Shown here: positions 1-10,288 of the stretch, one piece after another
How the letters are laid out: every line of letters starts with the position of its first letter
Position numbering within the stretch: the first letter of the stretch is position 1
Origin: an uncultured Coriobacteriaceae bacterium
Lineage (GTDB): Bacteria > Actinomycetota > Coriobacteriia > Coriobacteriales > Atopobiaceae
DNA length: 64,000 nt
Direction of reading: 5' to 3'
Assembly (NCBI GenBank): GCA_902786015.1
Contig: CADAAU010000006.1
Coordinates: forward strand, 97,252 to 161,251
The notes under the pieces: generated by a model
Told to the model about the DNA's origin: nothing
The model's database searches: none
The model's input: only the letters and a program-made list of their open reading frames with translations
Position numbers and translations under genes: made by a program

Positions 1-3000
1 CAGGAGCGAATAGTTTTCGTTGCTCGACACGCCTGTCTGTTCCTCGCCGTTGTACACAAGCTCCTCGCCCACGGGCACGTCAATGACCTCATCGAGCATG
101 TACAGATACGATACGACGTCACTTGGGTCCTTGTCTTCCTCAGTGGCATACGCCTGTATTACCATCATGCTGTCTTCGTCAGTGGTGGTACGATCCAAGT
201 AAATGGGAGTGCCGGGTACGTACTCCGTGAAGTCTGCAAGGCCATCTCCACTGTCGGTTGAGTAGAAGATCCGAGCGTTCGGATTATAGGAATCCAAATA
301 GATTATCTGCGAGAGGTCGAAGATGCCATCGTCCAGCGTGGCGTAGGGCGGATCGGCAGGTTCGTGCCTACGATCGGGCGGATTCACGTACGCGTTGATC
401 GAAAGCGAAAGGTCCACGTGTCCCTCGCCGTTGGGATTGTTGATCCAGCTGGGAAGCGGCTCCTTGACCTTGCCCGTTACCGTCCAGATGGACACATTTA
501 TGTCTTCGCCGTCTTCAACAAGCACAGGATCGCCCCACTCAACCGCGACTTCCTCCTGTATGCCATCCTCCATCGTGAGGGTCGTGGTGGTGGGCAGCTG
601 GTCTTTTATGTTGCTATCTGGATCCACATCCAACAAGTCGGCAGGTTGCTCTACGTCTAGCAGGTTGAGCTTATCGGCAGGCGCCACGTAAATGAGGGCG
701 CCAACCTTAAGGTCCTCTTTCGTTATGCCGCTGGGAAGACTCACATCTTCGGGTGGTGTAACCGTACCCTCGGCATGCCAGTAGGACTCATATGCCTTGC
801 CGCCGTTTTCGTCACAAACAGGGTCTTGCCACGTTACGTTTGCCTTGTTTACGTTGCTGCCTACTACCTCGATGTCCACCTGAGTGGGAAGTAGGTTCTT
901 AATGCTGGCCATGTTGTTCTTATCATTGCTAGCCACAATCGGATTGGGCTCCTTGATGTTCTGCAAGCCAAGCTGCTCGGTTTTGTCGAAGCTCACGTAC
1001 ATTGTGTGCGGAGGTTCTACCGCGGTGTAGTTCACCATGGCCGCATCGTCCTCGTCACCTTTGTCCGGTACCTCGTAGTCCGGCAGCAGGTCGGCGGCGT
1101 ATGCGAACTGCTTGCCCTCGGTAGGCGCAAGCGTTACCGTGGCGTCGTATGCCTTGCCGTAGGCAGCCGTGCCATCGTCCTCGGGTGCGGGACTCCATTC
1201 AAGTGCGTTCACCGTAACGGGCACCTCGGAGAACCCCTTGTTTTGCAACGCAAAGCTGGCGGTCGCGTTATCCTTCGTGGCCATCGTCTGGCCGGCCTTC
1301 GGCGCCTCGAACACAGTTTGAACGACGTCGACCACCGGCTTGTACAGCACCTTTATAGTATACGTCTGACCAGCTGGCGCATCGTTTGCGAACTTGAAGA
1401 AGCCTACCGTAAGACCGTCCTCGGAAACGTTGGTGCCATCCTGCGGATCGGGTTGAGGCGCATCCACTTGCGTAACCTTGTCGGGCACGACCCAGCCAGC
1501 AAACTCGGCACCTTCGACCTCGGGCGCGTAGACCGCAAACCTCTCGTTCTCCTCGTCCACGTACATCGTTACTTCTTCGTTGGTCGTGCCCTCGATCTTT
1601 GTTTGCCCATCCGCGTTGACGTCACACGCCTGCGCCACGACCTTGCGTGCCTGGACGTTTGTAATGATGGGATCGAACTCAACGGTTATGGTGGCGCTGC
1701 CGTCGGGGTTCCAGATCCAGGCGGAGCCGTTCGCCTTGACCTGCGGACCTTCGGCGGAGTTGGTTGCGCCTGTTACGGCTACCGCGCTTGCAAACACCTG
1801 TGCCTTTTGCGCGTCCAGCTGTATGATGGCCGTGTAGTTTTCGGTGACGGTCTTGTTCTCACCGTCCTCCACGACCTCGCTTCCGTAGTCCCACCAGAGG
1901 TCGACCTCGGCAGATTGACCCTCGCCGTCGCCCCACTTGAGCGTGGCCTTGTTGGGCAACTGCTCGGCTTCGGGGTTGGGCTGCGGCACGATTGCGGTTA
2001 TCGCACCGAACTTGTTGGTATAGTTGGCTGTAATCGTAAGGCTGTAGTCCTTGGCAAAGTCCCCGCCGTCCGTGTAGGCAGGCATGGTAATGCGGAGGGT
2101 CTCGCTCTTGAGGACGTCTGCAGAGAGGCCCAGCTTGGCCGTAACGTCCGTGCCGCTGCCGTCCACAACCGTCCAACCAGAGAACAGCTTGTCGTCGATC
2201 GTGCGGGCCACCGCGGTGTACGCAATGCCTTCGTACCAGCTGTCTACGTACTGCTCGCCCACCATGTTGTAGGTGCTGTTGGTAATGTTCACCTGATGGC
2301 CCTTGTCGCGTCCCGTTTGCGGGAAGTACAGGGAGGCCATGTTCGCGGCTTCATTCAGGCGCGTGGTCGAAGCTCCGTCTGCCTTCACGCCAGCTCCCCT
2401 TGCGTAGATAAAGCGCCAGTTACCATCCTCTTGCTCCTGCCCACCCACGACAGGCTTGACCGTAAACATTGCCTCTACGGTGTAGCGCGTCTCGTAGGCG
2501 GCCTCATTGCCGGTTGCCGCAGGCGTCCACGTAAGGCTCGTTACCTTTACGCGCGCCAAATCGTCCGTGCCGTCAGGCAGCGTGCTTACGCCAAACAGCG
2601 TCTTGGTCGCATCCGAGAAGTTCAGGGTTGCCGTTACGTTGTTGTTATCCAGCGCGGTAAGCGGTTGCCCTCCCACGGGTGCAGCAACGCCAGTTATGGT
2701 TACCGAGCTGACCTCGGGCGCGTACAGCGCATGCACGCTGCAGTTGTCTCCAGCAACAGCATTTTGGAGCCTAAACTTGTTGCCAGTCGTTCCCACGCGC
2801 TCAACCTTGGAGCCTCTCGGCACCTCCCAGCCAACAAAGGTCGCGCCCTCTATGGCAGGCGGGAGCAGCTCGAACACGCCGTTGTCGTCCGTATCCCAAA
2901 CGACCTTTAGCGTTTCGTTTTCCACACCGGTAAGAGGGTTCGTCGTATTGGCATCATACGCCTTGATGGTTACGTCCTCCGCGTCCGCGACTTTCGAGAT

Positions 3001-6000
3001 GGACGGGAACGTAACGTTTACCGTTATGCTGCCATCGGTGTTGTGCTCGCAGGCTGCGGTCACGTTTGCGTAGTCCTCGGTGTCGGACGACCCTGCCGCA
3101 ACTTCTATCTTGTCCGACACAAATTCCGCCGCCGTAGCCTCATCCAAACGCATGGAAGCCGTGTAGGTCCACGTCTCGGTGCCCGTACCGCTGGACTCTA
3201 CCCTTGCCGTCCAAGCCACCGGCACCGTAATCGAGCGCTCATCGCTCTCTTCCGTCGCCTTCCACTTTATGGTGGCGTCATTCGCAAGCGAGGTATCCGT
3301 GGGCTCGGCAATAATCGCACGCAGGCTTTGGGCCTTGGGCACGTAGCTTGCCGTGAGGTTCAGCGCATAGCGGTCACCAAGCACCGTGTTGTTAGGCATA
3401 ACGAAGGTTATCGTTTGCTGTTTGAGATCGTTGGCGGTGAGCCCCAGCTTCGACGGTTCCACGTGATTCGTGCCGTCGCTCACGTCCCAGCCGCTGAACA
3501 CATAGTTGTCGTAGCTCTTGGCCGTAACGCTCTTGGCCTCGCCTTCGCTCCACGTTTCCTGCCTGGGGGCCTTGCCCTCCTCCTCCGCGTTTTCGCAGTA
3601 GTCAACGATCGTTACGTCGTGCTTGATGTCGCGCGCCGTCGGCATGAAGTACAGAGTCAGCTTGCTCGCCGCAGAATCGAACTCGGCCGACTCGAAGGCA
3701 GGGTTCTCGGCGCTCGTCGTAACCGACACGCCGCCCCGTGCGAAGGCGCACTCGTATGGCTGGTCGTCCTCATCAACGTACTCCACGACGCACTCCAGCC
3801 CGAGCTCGGCGGTGTATGCCGTGTTAGCTGCCGCCTTTTGGTCCGCGCCCGGCTCTGGCTTCCAGCTGAGGCTCTTTACCCGCGTTGCGAATGCGTCCGC
3901 AAACACGGAGTCCTCGGGGAGTAAGTACGCAAAGCCGATGCCCTCGTCATTCACGCCGGCCAGCGGGTCGTCCGTGGCGGGTTGCGGGAATTTAGTCACC
4001 TCGATCTCCGAGATCTCGGGCACGTACAGCATGTTGACCGTGAGTAGCTTGGTCTTGTCGACGACCTTGAAGGTGTTGTCGTAAGGATTGTTCGTATTCA
4101 CCTTTTCCAGGCCGGAGTCCGTAGCTGCCTCGTAGCCGCAGAACTTGCCTCCAGACACGTGCGGCCCGTTGTAGAACCTAAAGACGCCGTCCGCACCGGC
4201 CTTGAACGACTGGTTTGTTTTGATCTCGTTGCCATTCTGCACCAGTACGTTACGGTCCGCGTCGTTCTTGTCGCATGCGCGCGCTTCGACCTGGTACGTA
4301 AACGTGGGCGTACCTGTAGTCGTTGTTTCCGTCTTGGTTATGGTCACCCGTATGGTTCCGTCATCCTTGCGATTCGACGTAATCGTATAGACTGAATTCT
4401 CGTCGACAAACTGACCGTTTACCTGTACTTTTATGTTCAACGCATCATTTTCGGCAAACGGCTTGCCCGCCACCGCAGGGCAATTGAGGATGGCCTCGTA
4501 GGTGGTCGTGGTGGCAACCGTGGTATCCTCGTTCTTCGTTGTGTTTTGGTCGCGCTTCCAGTACGCTATTTGATGGAGCTGGTGCACCTTGCTTGTGCCC
4601 GCATAGTACTCAATCGTCGCCATCTTTGAGCCATAGTGCATAGCCTCGCCGACACCCGTAATCTTAATTTCGTTTATCGTGGCAATGTCTTCCAGCTGCG
4701 CCTCAAACGTTAGGCTGTAGCCTTGGGCGAACACATGGCTCGAATTGCCGCTTTGATAAACCGTTTGGTTGTTGCCGATTACCTCGCAGTACATGTTGGG
4801 CTTGTTTACGGCGTCCCACTTGAAGCTGTTGGTATTGCTATTGCGGTATGCAGGCCTCATAAACTCCGTGACGTCGGTGTCAGTCTGGTCGGTAACCTTC
4901 CACTCCTTGAAGTACTTGCCCGCCGGTATCTTGTTGGTTGCGTCGTATCTAAAGGTCTGGTTCTCCTCCACCTGGAAGATCTCGGTAATGTCGCCAATCT
5001 TAACCGTAAAGGCGTGCTTGGGATACACCCTTGAGCTCCACTTAAACGACGCGATAACCGTGAGCTCGTAATCGTCCGAAAAACCGTTCTTGCCCCCCTC
5101 GGGCATGGTGAGCGTAGCCGTCTGCTTATTATCATCTCCGTTGGGTAGCACCTTCGCCGTCACATCTTTGGCCTTCTCGTCCCACACCCTCCACTTGTCG
5201 AACTGCCAATTTGTGGTCCCTTTGGCTTCTATCTTGTGCTGTGATCCCTCGGTCCACTCGTAGGTTTGCGAGATCTTTTTGAGCTGTGCGTCATTCTCGT
5301 TGTACACGACTACTGAGTGCAGGGCACCGTCAACATTGATGTTGTACGTTACCTCCGCGCTCTTGGTGCCATAGCTTATGGCATAGGCGGTAATGGTGTA
5401 GCTATCGTCTCGTTTTACACGGCCAAGGTCGATGCCGCCTCGATAAATGTCGTAACCATCTTTGCACGTGTTGGGCGAAGTCTTGGCGCCAGACAGTTTG
5501 TAGTATATGGCCTCGCCTTTTATGTCAGCCACGTCGAGCGTTACCGTTTGCTTGCCGGTTGGAATCACGTTGGTCTGGTCGGCACCGACCTTAAGGTTCC
5601 TCTTGCCGACGCTGGCCGAGGGCGCCAATACGGATTGGGCGTTCTGTAGTGCTGTGGCCGTACGCTCGTTGTTGTAGTAGTCATCGTAGGAGCGCAGCCA
5701 TGCTAGCGTGACCTCGGGAAGGTGGTTAGCCATGATGCGCGACGTGTTGTACCCAAAGGTGCCCAGCATCATCATCTTGGCGGTGTCGTAGCTCTTTGTG
5801 TTATAGTCCCGATCCAACACACGCATTATGAAGTCGAACAGCTTAGGCCACGCGTCATCAAACTTGGCGCGCTCCTCTTTGGTGAGTACTCCCAAGGCAT
5901 CCGTTTCCTTGAGCTTCTTGTAAATCAGATCCATGTACTCTTTCTTTTTGTCTGCACTGGCCTTGTTCCACTTGCCGATAAGCGAATACCAAATGCGAAA

Positions 6001-8823
6001 CATGCTGTGGTCGTTCCACGACGCGACCAAGGTATCGAAGCGGTTCATAGTGGTGGAAGCTCTATCTATGAATGCCTTCGACCTGCTGGGTTCCATGCCA
6101 AACAGCATGCCCATAACCGTGCGGAAGGTGGGCTCGAGGTCGCTTGCATAGTAGTCGCGATTGGAGATGGCTCCTGCCTGCAGCTCGTTAACGAAGTCTC
6201 GTATGAACTTCTCCTCGTACACCACCGTTTTCCCCGTGGACTTTTCGAAGATGTTTGGTGACGGAACGAAGTCCATGCCGCACGTGGCGAAGTAGTCGTC
6301 GAACACGATGTTGGGATCAATCGCCTTGAGTTGCGCCACTGCCCCCGCGTTGTTGTATTCCTGAGAGTTGGTATATATGGGGCTGTTATCGGCATACAAG
6401 TAACGATGCGCGGGACCGCCATTGCCTCCGCGCTCCACCGAATCATTCTCAACATTCTGTGGGCCACCCGCGGCGGTGCCCGGAATGTAGTGATCCACAC
6501 CGTAGCGCTTGAAGCCCATTGCTGAGGGTGCCACCAACGGCACCAAGTCAGCCTGGTTGATGACGTTGTGAATCGAAAAATACGACCTGTCATCGTATGT
6601 CGTGTTCGTGCCGCCTTGCGGTGCCTCCATGGGATAGCCAAACACCTGGGGTCGATTGCTAGACCAGGCATCGATGAGACGCTTACAGACGAGATTGGTT
6701 GTGGCTCCCGCACGCGAGTATCCTGCCACCCAGAACTTGATCTTGTTCACGGGCAGATTGTACTTCTTTATGTAGGTGTTTATCTCTTGGAACACCTTGT
6801 CGGCGGCGCTGGTAAAGCCAGCGGCCTGCGCATCTCGCACGTTTTTGGCAGTGTTCAGCGTTACGTTACTGGTCCACTCGGCCTCGTAGTTCGACCCGCG
6901 AATAGCCACCGGCACCAAGTAGTAGCCCGAACCCTTGCCGTCCGTGTTCTTTAACTCCTTGTGCGAGATGGTTACGCCAATGGTGTCGATGCCTGGCTTC
7001 TGTACGTTGAAGTCGTTCACGTATGTATTTTGATCGTCGCAACCTATGTCGGCCATGAATTGACGTGCCGAGGCATGCTTGTTTATGTAGCCGTCCACCG
7101 CTTGTTTATTGCCAGTATTCAGGTAGAAGCCGCTCATCGCCATGCACATGGATGTAGTAGCCAGGTGATTATTGTAGCTTGCGGGGTTATCGAAGAAGTA
7201 ACCGTCCGAGAAGAAGAACGGTGTCGCAATATCGATTCCCTCTTCCACGCCGCTCGGGAAACGCACGTATCCACGCGTAACAGGATAGCCGTTGTAGTTC
7301 TTGCCATCAGCTTTGGGAGCTGCGTCAGCCGGCGAAATCCTTCCCACTTCCTGCCGTTCTCCATAGGACGTGCCATACTTATCTGCGTTGTCCTTGCCGT
7401 CCCTTACATAGAAGATCTTGCGCTTACTGTCGCTGGGATTGTACGTAAAGTGATATCCAGAGTTTTCTGCCTTTAGATACCGTATGCAATTGGAACCCTT
7501 GAGGCGATCGTGCGTCACCTGCACAGCATCCTCATTGATGGCTTCGTATCCCATGAGAACGTCGGAATCTCCAGAGAGTGTAAAGTTGGGATGCACGCCA
7601 GTTGAGCCAAAAATAAGGTTGCCAGACCCGTTTCCGTTGTCTTTGATGATAGTCTTTCCGCCTATTTCCAACGAGAAGCTCTTTACGAACCATCCCCTGC
7701 CGCCGCCAACCACATAGACTCCCGCACCCTTACCCCAGCCACGATTGTTCCTCGTGCTGTTTCCGGTAATTGTGCAGCCACCCATGGAGTCGGTTGCGGT
7801 GCTCACGATGTTGGTAAAGTCACCAATGTATACGCCGCCACCATACTCGGCCGAATTACCGTGTACTTTGAGCGACGAGAGCGTAATGGAGTGGTTGCGT
7901 GTTGCCACACCACCGCCGTACTTGGCTTCGTTATGCTCCACGGTAAAGCCGCTCACCGACGACGAGTCCTGGTTTACGTACACACCGCCGCCATACTTGT
8001 TGCCGCAGGAGTTGTTGGAAACCGTTGTGCTCGAATCACCGGATACGGTAGACAACGAGCCTTGCAAGGCAATGCCGCCGCCGTCACGCTTGGCATAGTT
8101 AAAGCTTACCTTTGAGTTTGTCATAAACAGGTTGAATAGCTTTGACGTACCAGCAATGCCGCCGCCGTCGTTGTATGCGTAGTTGTAGCATACGTTAGAG
8201 TTGTTGAGCGCAACCGTTATGTCGCTGCCGCCTGCCCAGATTCCGCCACCATAGCCGTCAGATCCGCCCTTCTGCTCGGAGCGACACCCTGCAATGGTCA
8301 CGTTATTCAGAGTAAGGCGTGCGCCGGATTTGAGGTATATGCCACCGCTCTTGTTGGTGCTATAGCCACCTGTTATAAGGCCGCTCGCATCTAGGGTTCG
8401 CCACGTTGTCGTACCGTTTGGATTCCATGCCCTTACCTGTTTTTGCGTCTTGTCCTCTCCTCCGTTTATGGTAACTCGTGAGTTCTTCCCTACCTGAAGG
8501 GTGTGGCCCGACGAGTTCTGCGAGGTCAGATTACGATTGATGGTATTGCCATTGAGGTTAAACGTCACCGTTGTTTTATCGGGTAGTTCAATCGGGTCAC
8601 CCACTATGTCCTGATTAAGGTCGATGGTCACGTTCTTGTTTTTACCGCCGGCTGACTTCAGCGCGTTTTGTAGTTCCGCAACCGAATTGGGGGACGATTT
8701 CACTCCATCGACGCTTAGATCTACCACAGATGCAGCGTACGCTGAATCTGCCGTAACCATAACATAGACAATCGAGACGATTGTGAAAAGAACTGGTGCG
8801 AGAGCTCGTTCACGCCCGTTCAT
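1..8823 (-). CDS. giant secreted surface protein, C-terminus cut by window edge
   Basis: About 2,941 codons lie inside the window and the frame is still open at base 1. The ATG at 8823 is preceded by AAAGGAG and followed by a signal peptide ending near A-Y-A/A-S. Residues ~45-420 are rich in G-G-G-I/V-Y repeats with Asn ladders, typical of a right-handed beta-helix. Around residue 700 is G-Y-S-R-A-G (GxSxG nucleophile elbow), followed by Asp in Q-A-D-L-V-P (~756) and His in V-D-H-Y (~777), a plausible hydrolase triad. Then come three repeat units of roughly 440 aa, each with a YxP-(V/I)-V-x-V segment, InlB-like G-W/W-E-V pieces and V-K-A-Y/C-D-x-N modules. The last visible part resembles an Ig/FN3-like stalk. 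The whole layout is paralogous to 12055..23682, so the missing C-terminus probably carries ChW repeats. Role inferred: wall-associated adhesin or ligand-binding protein; enzymatic activity unproven. Confidence 0.9.
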   Translation of the reverse strand, partial: MNGRERALAPVLFTIVSIVYVMVTADSAYAASVVDLSVDGVKSSPNSVAELQNALKSAGGKNKNVTIDLNQDIVGDPIELPDKTTVTFNLNGNTINRNLTSQNSSGHTLQVGKNSRVTINGGEDKTQKQVRAWNPNGTTTWRTLDASGLITGGYSTNKSGGIYLKSGARLTLNNVTIAGCRSEQKGGSDGYGGGIWAGGSDITVALNNSNVCYNYAYNDGGGIAGTSKLFNLFMTNSKVSFNYAKRDGGGIALQGSLSTVSGDSSTTVSNNSCGNKYGGGVYVNQDSSSVSGFTVEHNEAKYGGGVATRNHSITLSSLKVHGNSAEYGGGVYIGDFTNIVSTATDSMGGCTITGNSTRNNRGWGKGAGVYVVGGGRGWFVKSFSLEIGGKTIIKDNGNGSGNLIFGSTGVHPNFTLSGDSDVLMGYEAINEDAVQVTHDRLKGSNCIRYLKAENSGYHFTYNPSDSKRKIFYVRDGKDNADKYGTSYGERQEVGRISPADAAPKADGKNYNGYPVTRGYVRFPSGVEEGIDIATPFFFSDGYFFDNPASYNNHLATTSMCMAMSGFYLNTGNKQAVDGYINKHASARQFMADIGCDDQNTYVNDFNVQKPGIDTIGVTISHKELKNTDGKGSGYYLVPVAIRGSNYEAEWTSNVTLNTAKNVRDAQAAGFTSAADKVFQEINTYIKKYNLPVNKIKFWVAGYSRAGATTNLVCKRLIDAWSSNRPQVFGYPMEAPQGGTNTTYDDRSYFSIHNVINQADLVPLVAPSAMGFKRYGVDHYIPGTAAGGPQNVENDSVERGGNGGPAHRYLYADNSPIYTNSQEYNNAGAVAQLKAIDPNIVFDDYFATCGMDFVPSPNIFEKSTGKTVVYEEKFIRDFVNELQAGAISNRDYYASDLEPTFRTVMGMLFGMEPSRSKAFIDRASTTMNRFDTLVASWNDHSMFRIWYSLIGKWNKASADKKKEYMDLIYKKLKETDALGVLTKEERAKFDDAWPKLFDFIMRVLDRDYNTKSYDTAKMMMLGTFGYNTSRIMANHLPEVTLAWLRSYDDYYNNERTATALQNAQSVLAPSASVGKRNLKVGADQTNVIPTGKQTVTLDVADIKGEAIYYKLSGAKTSPNTCKDGYDIYRGGIDLGRVKRDDSYTITAYAISYGTKSAEVTYNINVDGALHSVVVYNENDAQLKKISQTYEWTEGSQHKIEAKGTTNWQFDKWRVWDEKAKDVTAKVLPNGDDNKQTATLTMPEGGKNGFSDDYELTVIASFKWSSRVYPKHAFTVKIGDITEIFQVEENQTFRYDATNKIPAGKYFKEWKVTDQTDTDVTEFMRPAYRNSNTNSFKWDAVNKPNMYCEVIGNNQTVYQSGNSSHVFAQGYSLTFEAQLEDIATINEIKITGVGEAMHYGSKMATIEYYAGTSKVHQLHQIAYWKRDQNTTKNEDTTVATTTTYEAILNCPAVAGKPFAENDALNIKVQVNGQFVDENSVYTITSNRKDDGTIRVTITKTETTTTGTPTFTYQVEARACDKNDADRNVLVQNGNEIKTNQSFKAGADGVFRFYNGPHVSGGKFCGYEAATDSGLEKVNTNNPYDNTFKVVDKTKLLTVNMLYVPEISEIEVTKFPQPATDDPLAGVNDEGIGFAYLLPEDSVFADAFATRVKSLSWKPEPGADQKAAANTAYTAELGLECVVEYVDEDDQPYECAFARGGVSVTTSAENPAFESAEFDSAASKLTLYFMPTARDIKHDVTIVDYCENAEEEGKAPRQETWSEGEAKSVTAKSYDNYVFSGWDVSDGTNHVEPSKLGLTANDLKQQTITFVMPNNTVLGDRYALNLTASYVPKAQSLRAIIAEPTDTSLANDATIKWKATEESDERSITVPVAWTARVESSGTGTETWTYTASMRLDEATAAEFVSDKIEVAAGSSDTEDYANVTAACEHNTDGSITVNVTFPSISKVADAEDVTIKAYDANTTNPLTGVENETLKVVWDTDDNGVFELLPPAIEGATFVGWEVPRGSKVERVGTTGNKFRLQNAVAGDNCSVHALYAPEVSSVTITGVAAPVGGQPLTALDNNNVTATLNFSDATKTLFGVSTLPDGTDDLARVKVTSLTWTPAATGNEAAYETRYTVEAMFTVKPVVGGQEQEDGNWRFIYARGAGVKADGASTTRLNEAANMASLYFPQTGRDKGHQVNITNSTYNMVGEQYVDSWYEGIAYTAVARTIDDKLFSGWTVVDGSGTDVTAKLGLSADVLKSETLRITMPAYTDGGDFAKDYSLTITANYTNKFGAITAIVPQPNPEAEQLPNKATLKWGDGEGQSAEVDLWWDYGSEVVEDGENKTVTENYTAIIQLDAQKAQVFASAVAVTGATNSAEGPQVKANGSAWIWNPDGSATITVEFDPIITNVQARKVVAQACDVNADGQTKIEGTTNEEVTMYVDEENERFAVYAPEVEGAEFAGWVVPDKVTQVDAPQPDPQDGTNVSEDGLTVGFFKFANDAPAGQTYTIKVLYKPVVDVVQTVFEAPKAGQTMATKDNATASFALQNKGFSEVPVTVNALEWSPAPEDDGTAAYGKAYDATVTLAPTEGKQFAYAADLLPDYEVPDKGDEDDAAMVNYTAVEPPHTMYVSFDKTEQLGLQNIKEPNPIVASNDKNNMASIKNLLPTQVDIEVVGSNVNKANVTWQDPVCDENGGKAYESYWHAEGTVTPPEDVSLPSGITKEDLKVGALIYVAPADKLNLLDVEQPADLLDVDPDSNIKDQLPTTTTLTMEDGIQEEVAVEWGDPVLVEDGEDINVSIWTVTGKVKEPLPSWINNPNGEGHVDLSLSINAYVNPPDRRHEPADPPYATLDDGIFDLSQIIYLDSYNPNARIFYSTDSGDGLADFTEYVPGTPIYLDRTTTDEDSMMVIQAYATEEDKDPSDVVSYLYMLDEVIDVPVGEELVYNGEEQTGVSSNENYSLL

Positions 8824-8971
8824 GATATCTCCTTTAGATTCATTTGCAGCTATGGCACTCATTATACGAGCAAAACGGAATGCAAGCCATACTGATATAC
8901 CGTTTGAACACTGATGGGTCCCATTTCGTGTTTTATACTTATACCATTGAAGTTTCGATGGGAGGAGCCAT
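8824..8971. promoter_or_regulatory. divergent intergenic region with weak promoter signals
   Basis: This gap lies between two divergent genes. On the minus strand TATAAT (8866..8861) sits 38 nt before the giant-protein ATG, but no good -35 stands 17 nt upstream. On the plus strand TATACT (8934..8939) lies before the MFS gene, and GGAGGAG (about 8961..8967) is its ribosome binding site. Only the -10 boxes are convincing. Confidence 0.3.
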
Positions 8972-10192
8972 ATGAAGATTAAAGGAACGTATCTGCTAGT
9001 CTTAGTGGCCATGTGTGGCCTCATCGCGTCGGGCGTCGGTCTAGTCACTAATATCGCCGGCCTTTTCTTTGATCCCGTTGCATCAGAGATTGGGGTGTCA
9101 AAAGGCCAGGTGAGTATGATGCTCACTATTTGTAACATCTGCTTTGCCCTCGGTGGCATGGCTACGCCAGCCCTCATGAAAGCCCGTAGTCCCAAGCCTC
9201 TGCTTATCGGCGCAACGATTGCGCTCGCAGCTTCGACAGCCGCGCTGTCACTGTGTCACAGCATCTTTACGATGTACGTACTGTGCGTTATTCGCGGTCT
9301 GGCGGCGGGCGTTATTGGCATGGTATTTGCGACCACGGTACTCGGAAACTGGTTCGTCGAGGGTCTGGGTCTCGTCACGAGCATCGCATTCGGCTGTTCA
9401 GGCATAGCCGGAGCCGTCTTCTCTCCCATCATGTCGAGCGTCATCGCGGGAGCTGGCTGGCGCACGGGTTACATAGTGACGGCAGTGCTCACAGTGTTGC
9501 TCAACCTCCCATCCATCTTGTTCTTACCTTCCGTCGAGCCGTCTATATGCGGACAAAAAGCGCTCGGAGCCACATCTGTAGCGCGGTCCGCAAACGGGTC
9601 CTCGGCCTCCACTCAAAAACAGAAAAGCTCAGGTACAGCCAGCGCGATTAGTGGTGTACTCTTTGCTCTCGTGCTTGTATATGCCATCCTCTGTTCCGGG
9701 CTCACGGCACTACCGCAACACTTCCCGGGCATTGCCGAAAGCTTTGGACTGGGAGCCACTGGTGCAACCATGCTCTCCCTGTGCATGATTGCCAACACGG
9801 GTGGCAAGGTGCTGTTTGGCATCTTGGTCGACAAAATCGGCGCACGTCTCTCGATCCTAGGCTACAGCGTTGCAATCCTCGTCGGCTTGGTTCTTATGCT
9901 GTTCGTGCATGCCCCCGTATCCCTGCTCGTCGCCGCTGTGTTGTTTGGACTCAGCTACGCCTTGGGAACAGTGGGTATCTCCATGACGGCACGAGACGTG
10001 TTTGGCGGCGCAAACTATACGAAGGTGTACCCCACGTTCTCGCTCGGTGGCAACTTTGCAAACGCAATCTTTTCGTCCGTCGTCGGCTTCATGTATGACT
10101 TCTCGGGCGGATACGTGTTGCCGCTGTGGGTGATGCTCCTGATGGCCGTGGCAACCGCCGTAACCATCGTCGTCGCATACGCAAAGAAGTAG
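8972..10192 (+). CDS. MFS transporter, OFA (oxalate/formate antiporter-like) family
   Basis: A 406-aa protein with about 12 hydrophobic segments and a hydrophilic Ser/Lys-rich central loop (~residues 190-220) separating two six-helix halves, as in the major facilitator superfamily. The N-terminal G-x-x-L-V-T-N-I-A-G-L-F-F-x-P-V segment and the V-D-K-I-G-A-R loop after helix 8 match OFA-type monocarboxylate carriers. GGAGGAG stands before the ATG. The gene is alone between two minus-strand genes and ends in a strong hairpin. Substrate cannot be read from sequence; small carboxylates are a family-based guess. Confidence 0.85.
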   Translation: MKIKGTYLLVLVAMCGLIASGVGLVTNIAGLFFDPVASEIGVSKGQVSMMLTICNICFALGGMATPALMKARSPKPLLIGATIALAASTAALSLCHSIFTMYVLCVIRGLAAGVIGMVFATTVLGNWFVEGLGLVTSIAFGCSGIAGAVFSPIMSSVIAGAGWRTGYIVTAVLTVLLNLPSILFLPSVEPSICGQKALGATSVARSANGSSASTQKQKSSGTASAISGVLFALVLVYAILCSGLTALPQHFPGIAESFGLGATGATMLSLCMIANTGGKVLFGILVDKIGARLSILGYSVAILVGLVLMLFVHAPVSLLVAAVLFGLSYALGTVGISMTARDVFGGANYTKVYPTFSLGGNFANAIFSSVVGFMYDFSGGYVLPLWVMLLMAVATAVTIVVAYAKK

Positions 10193-10227
10193 CACACGTT
10201 GCCTTAAGTACCATTTGCCATAAACTA

Positions 10228-10268
10228 AAAGCGTGCCCTTCGGGGAGTATCCCCAAAGGGCACGCTTT
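10228..10268. terminator. bidirectional rho-independent terminator
   Basis: A 13-bp perfect stem (AAAGCGTGCCCTT 10228..10240 with AAGGGCACGCTTT 10256..10268) has A residues on the left and CCTTTT on the right. It lies between the convergent MFS gene and HAD gene and can serve both. Confidence 0.8.
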
Positions 10269-10288
10269 CCTTTTATGATGTTCGACTC

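Noticed and set aside
1006..2910. 634-codon plus-strand open frame
   Set aside because: It lies antisense to the giant secreted protein, has an Arg/Val/Leu-rich composition without domain pattern, no ribosome binding site, and results from codon bias of the opposite strand.
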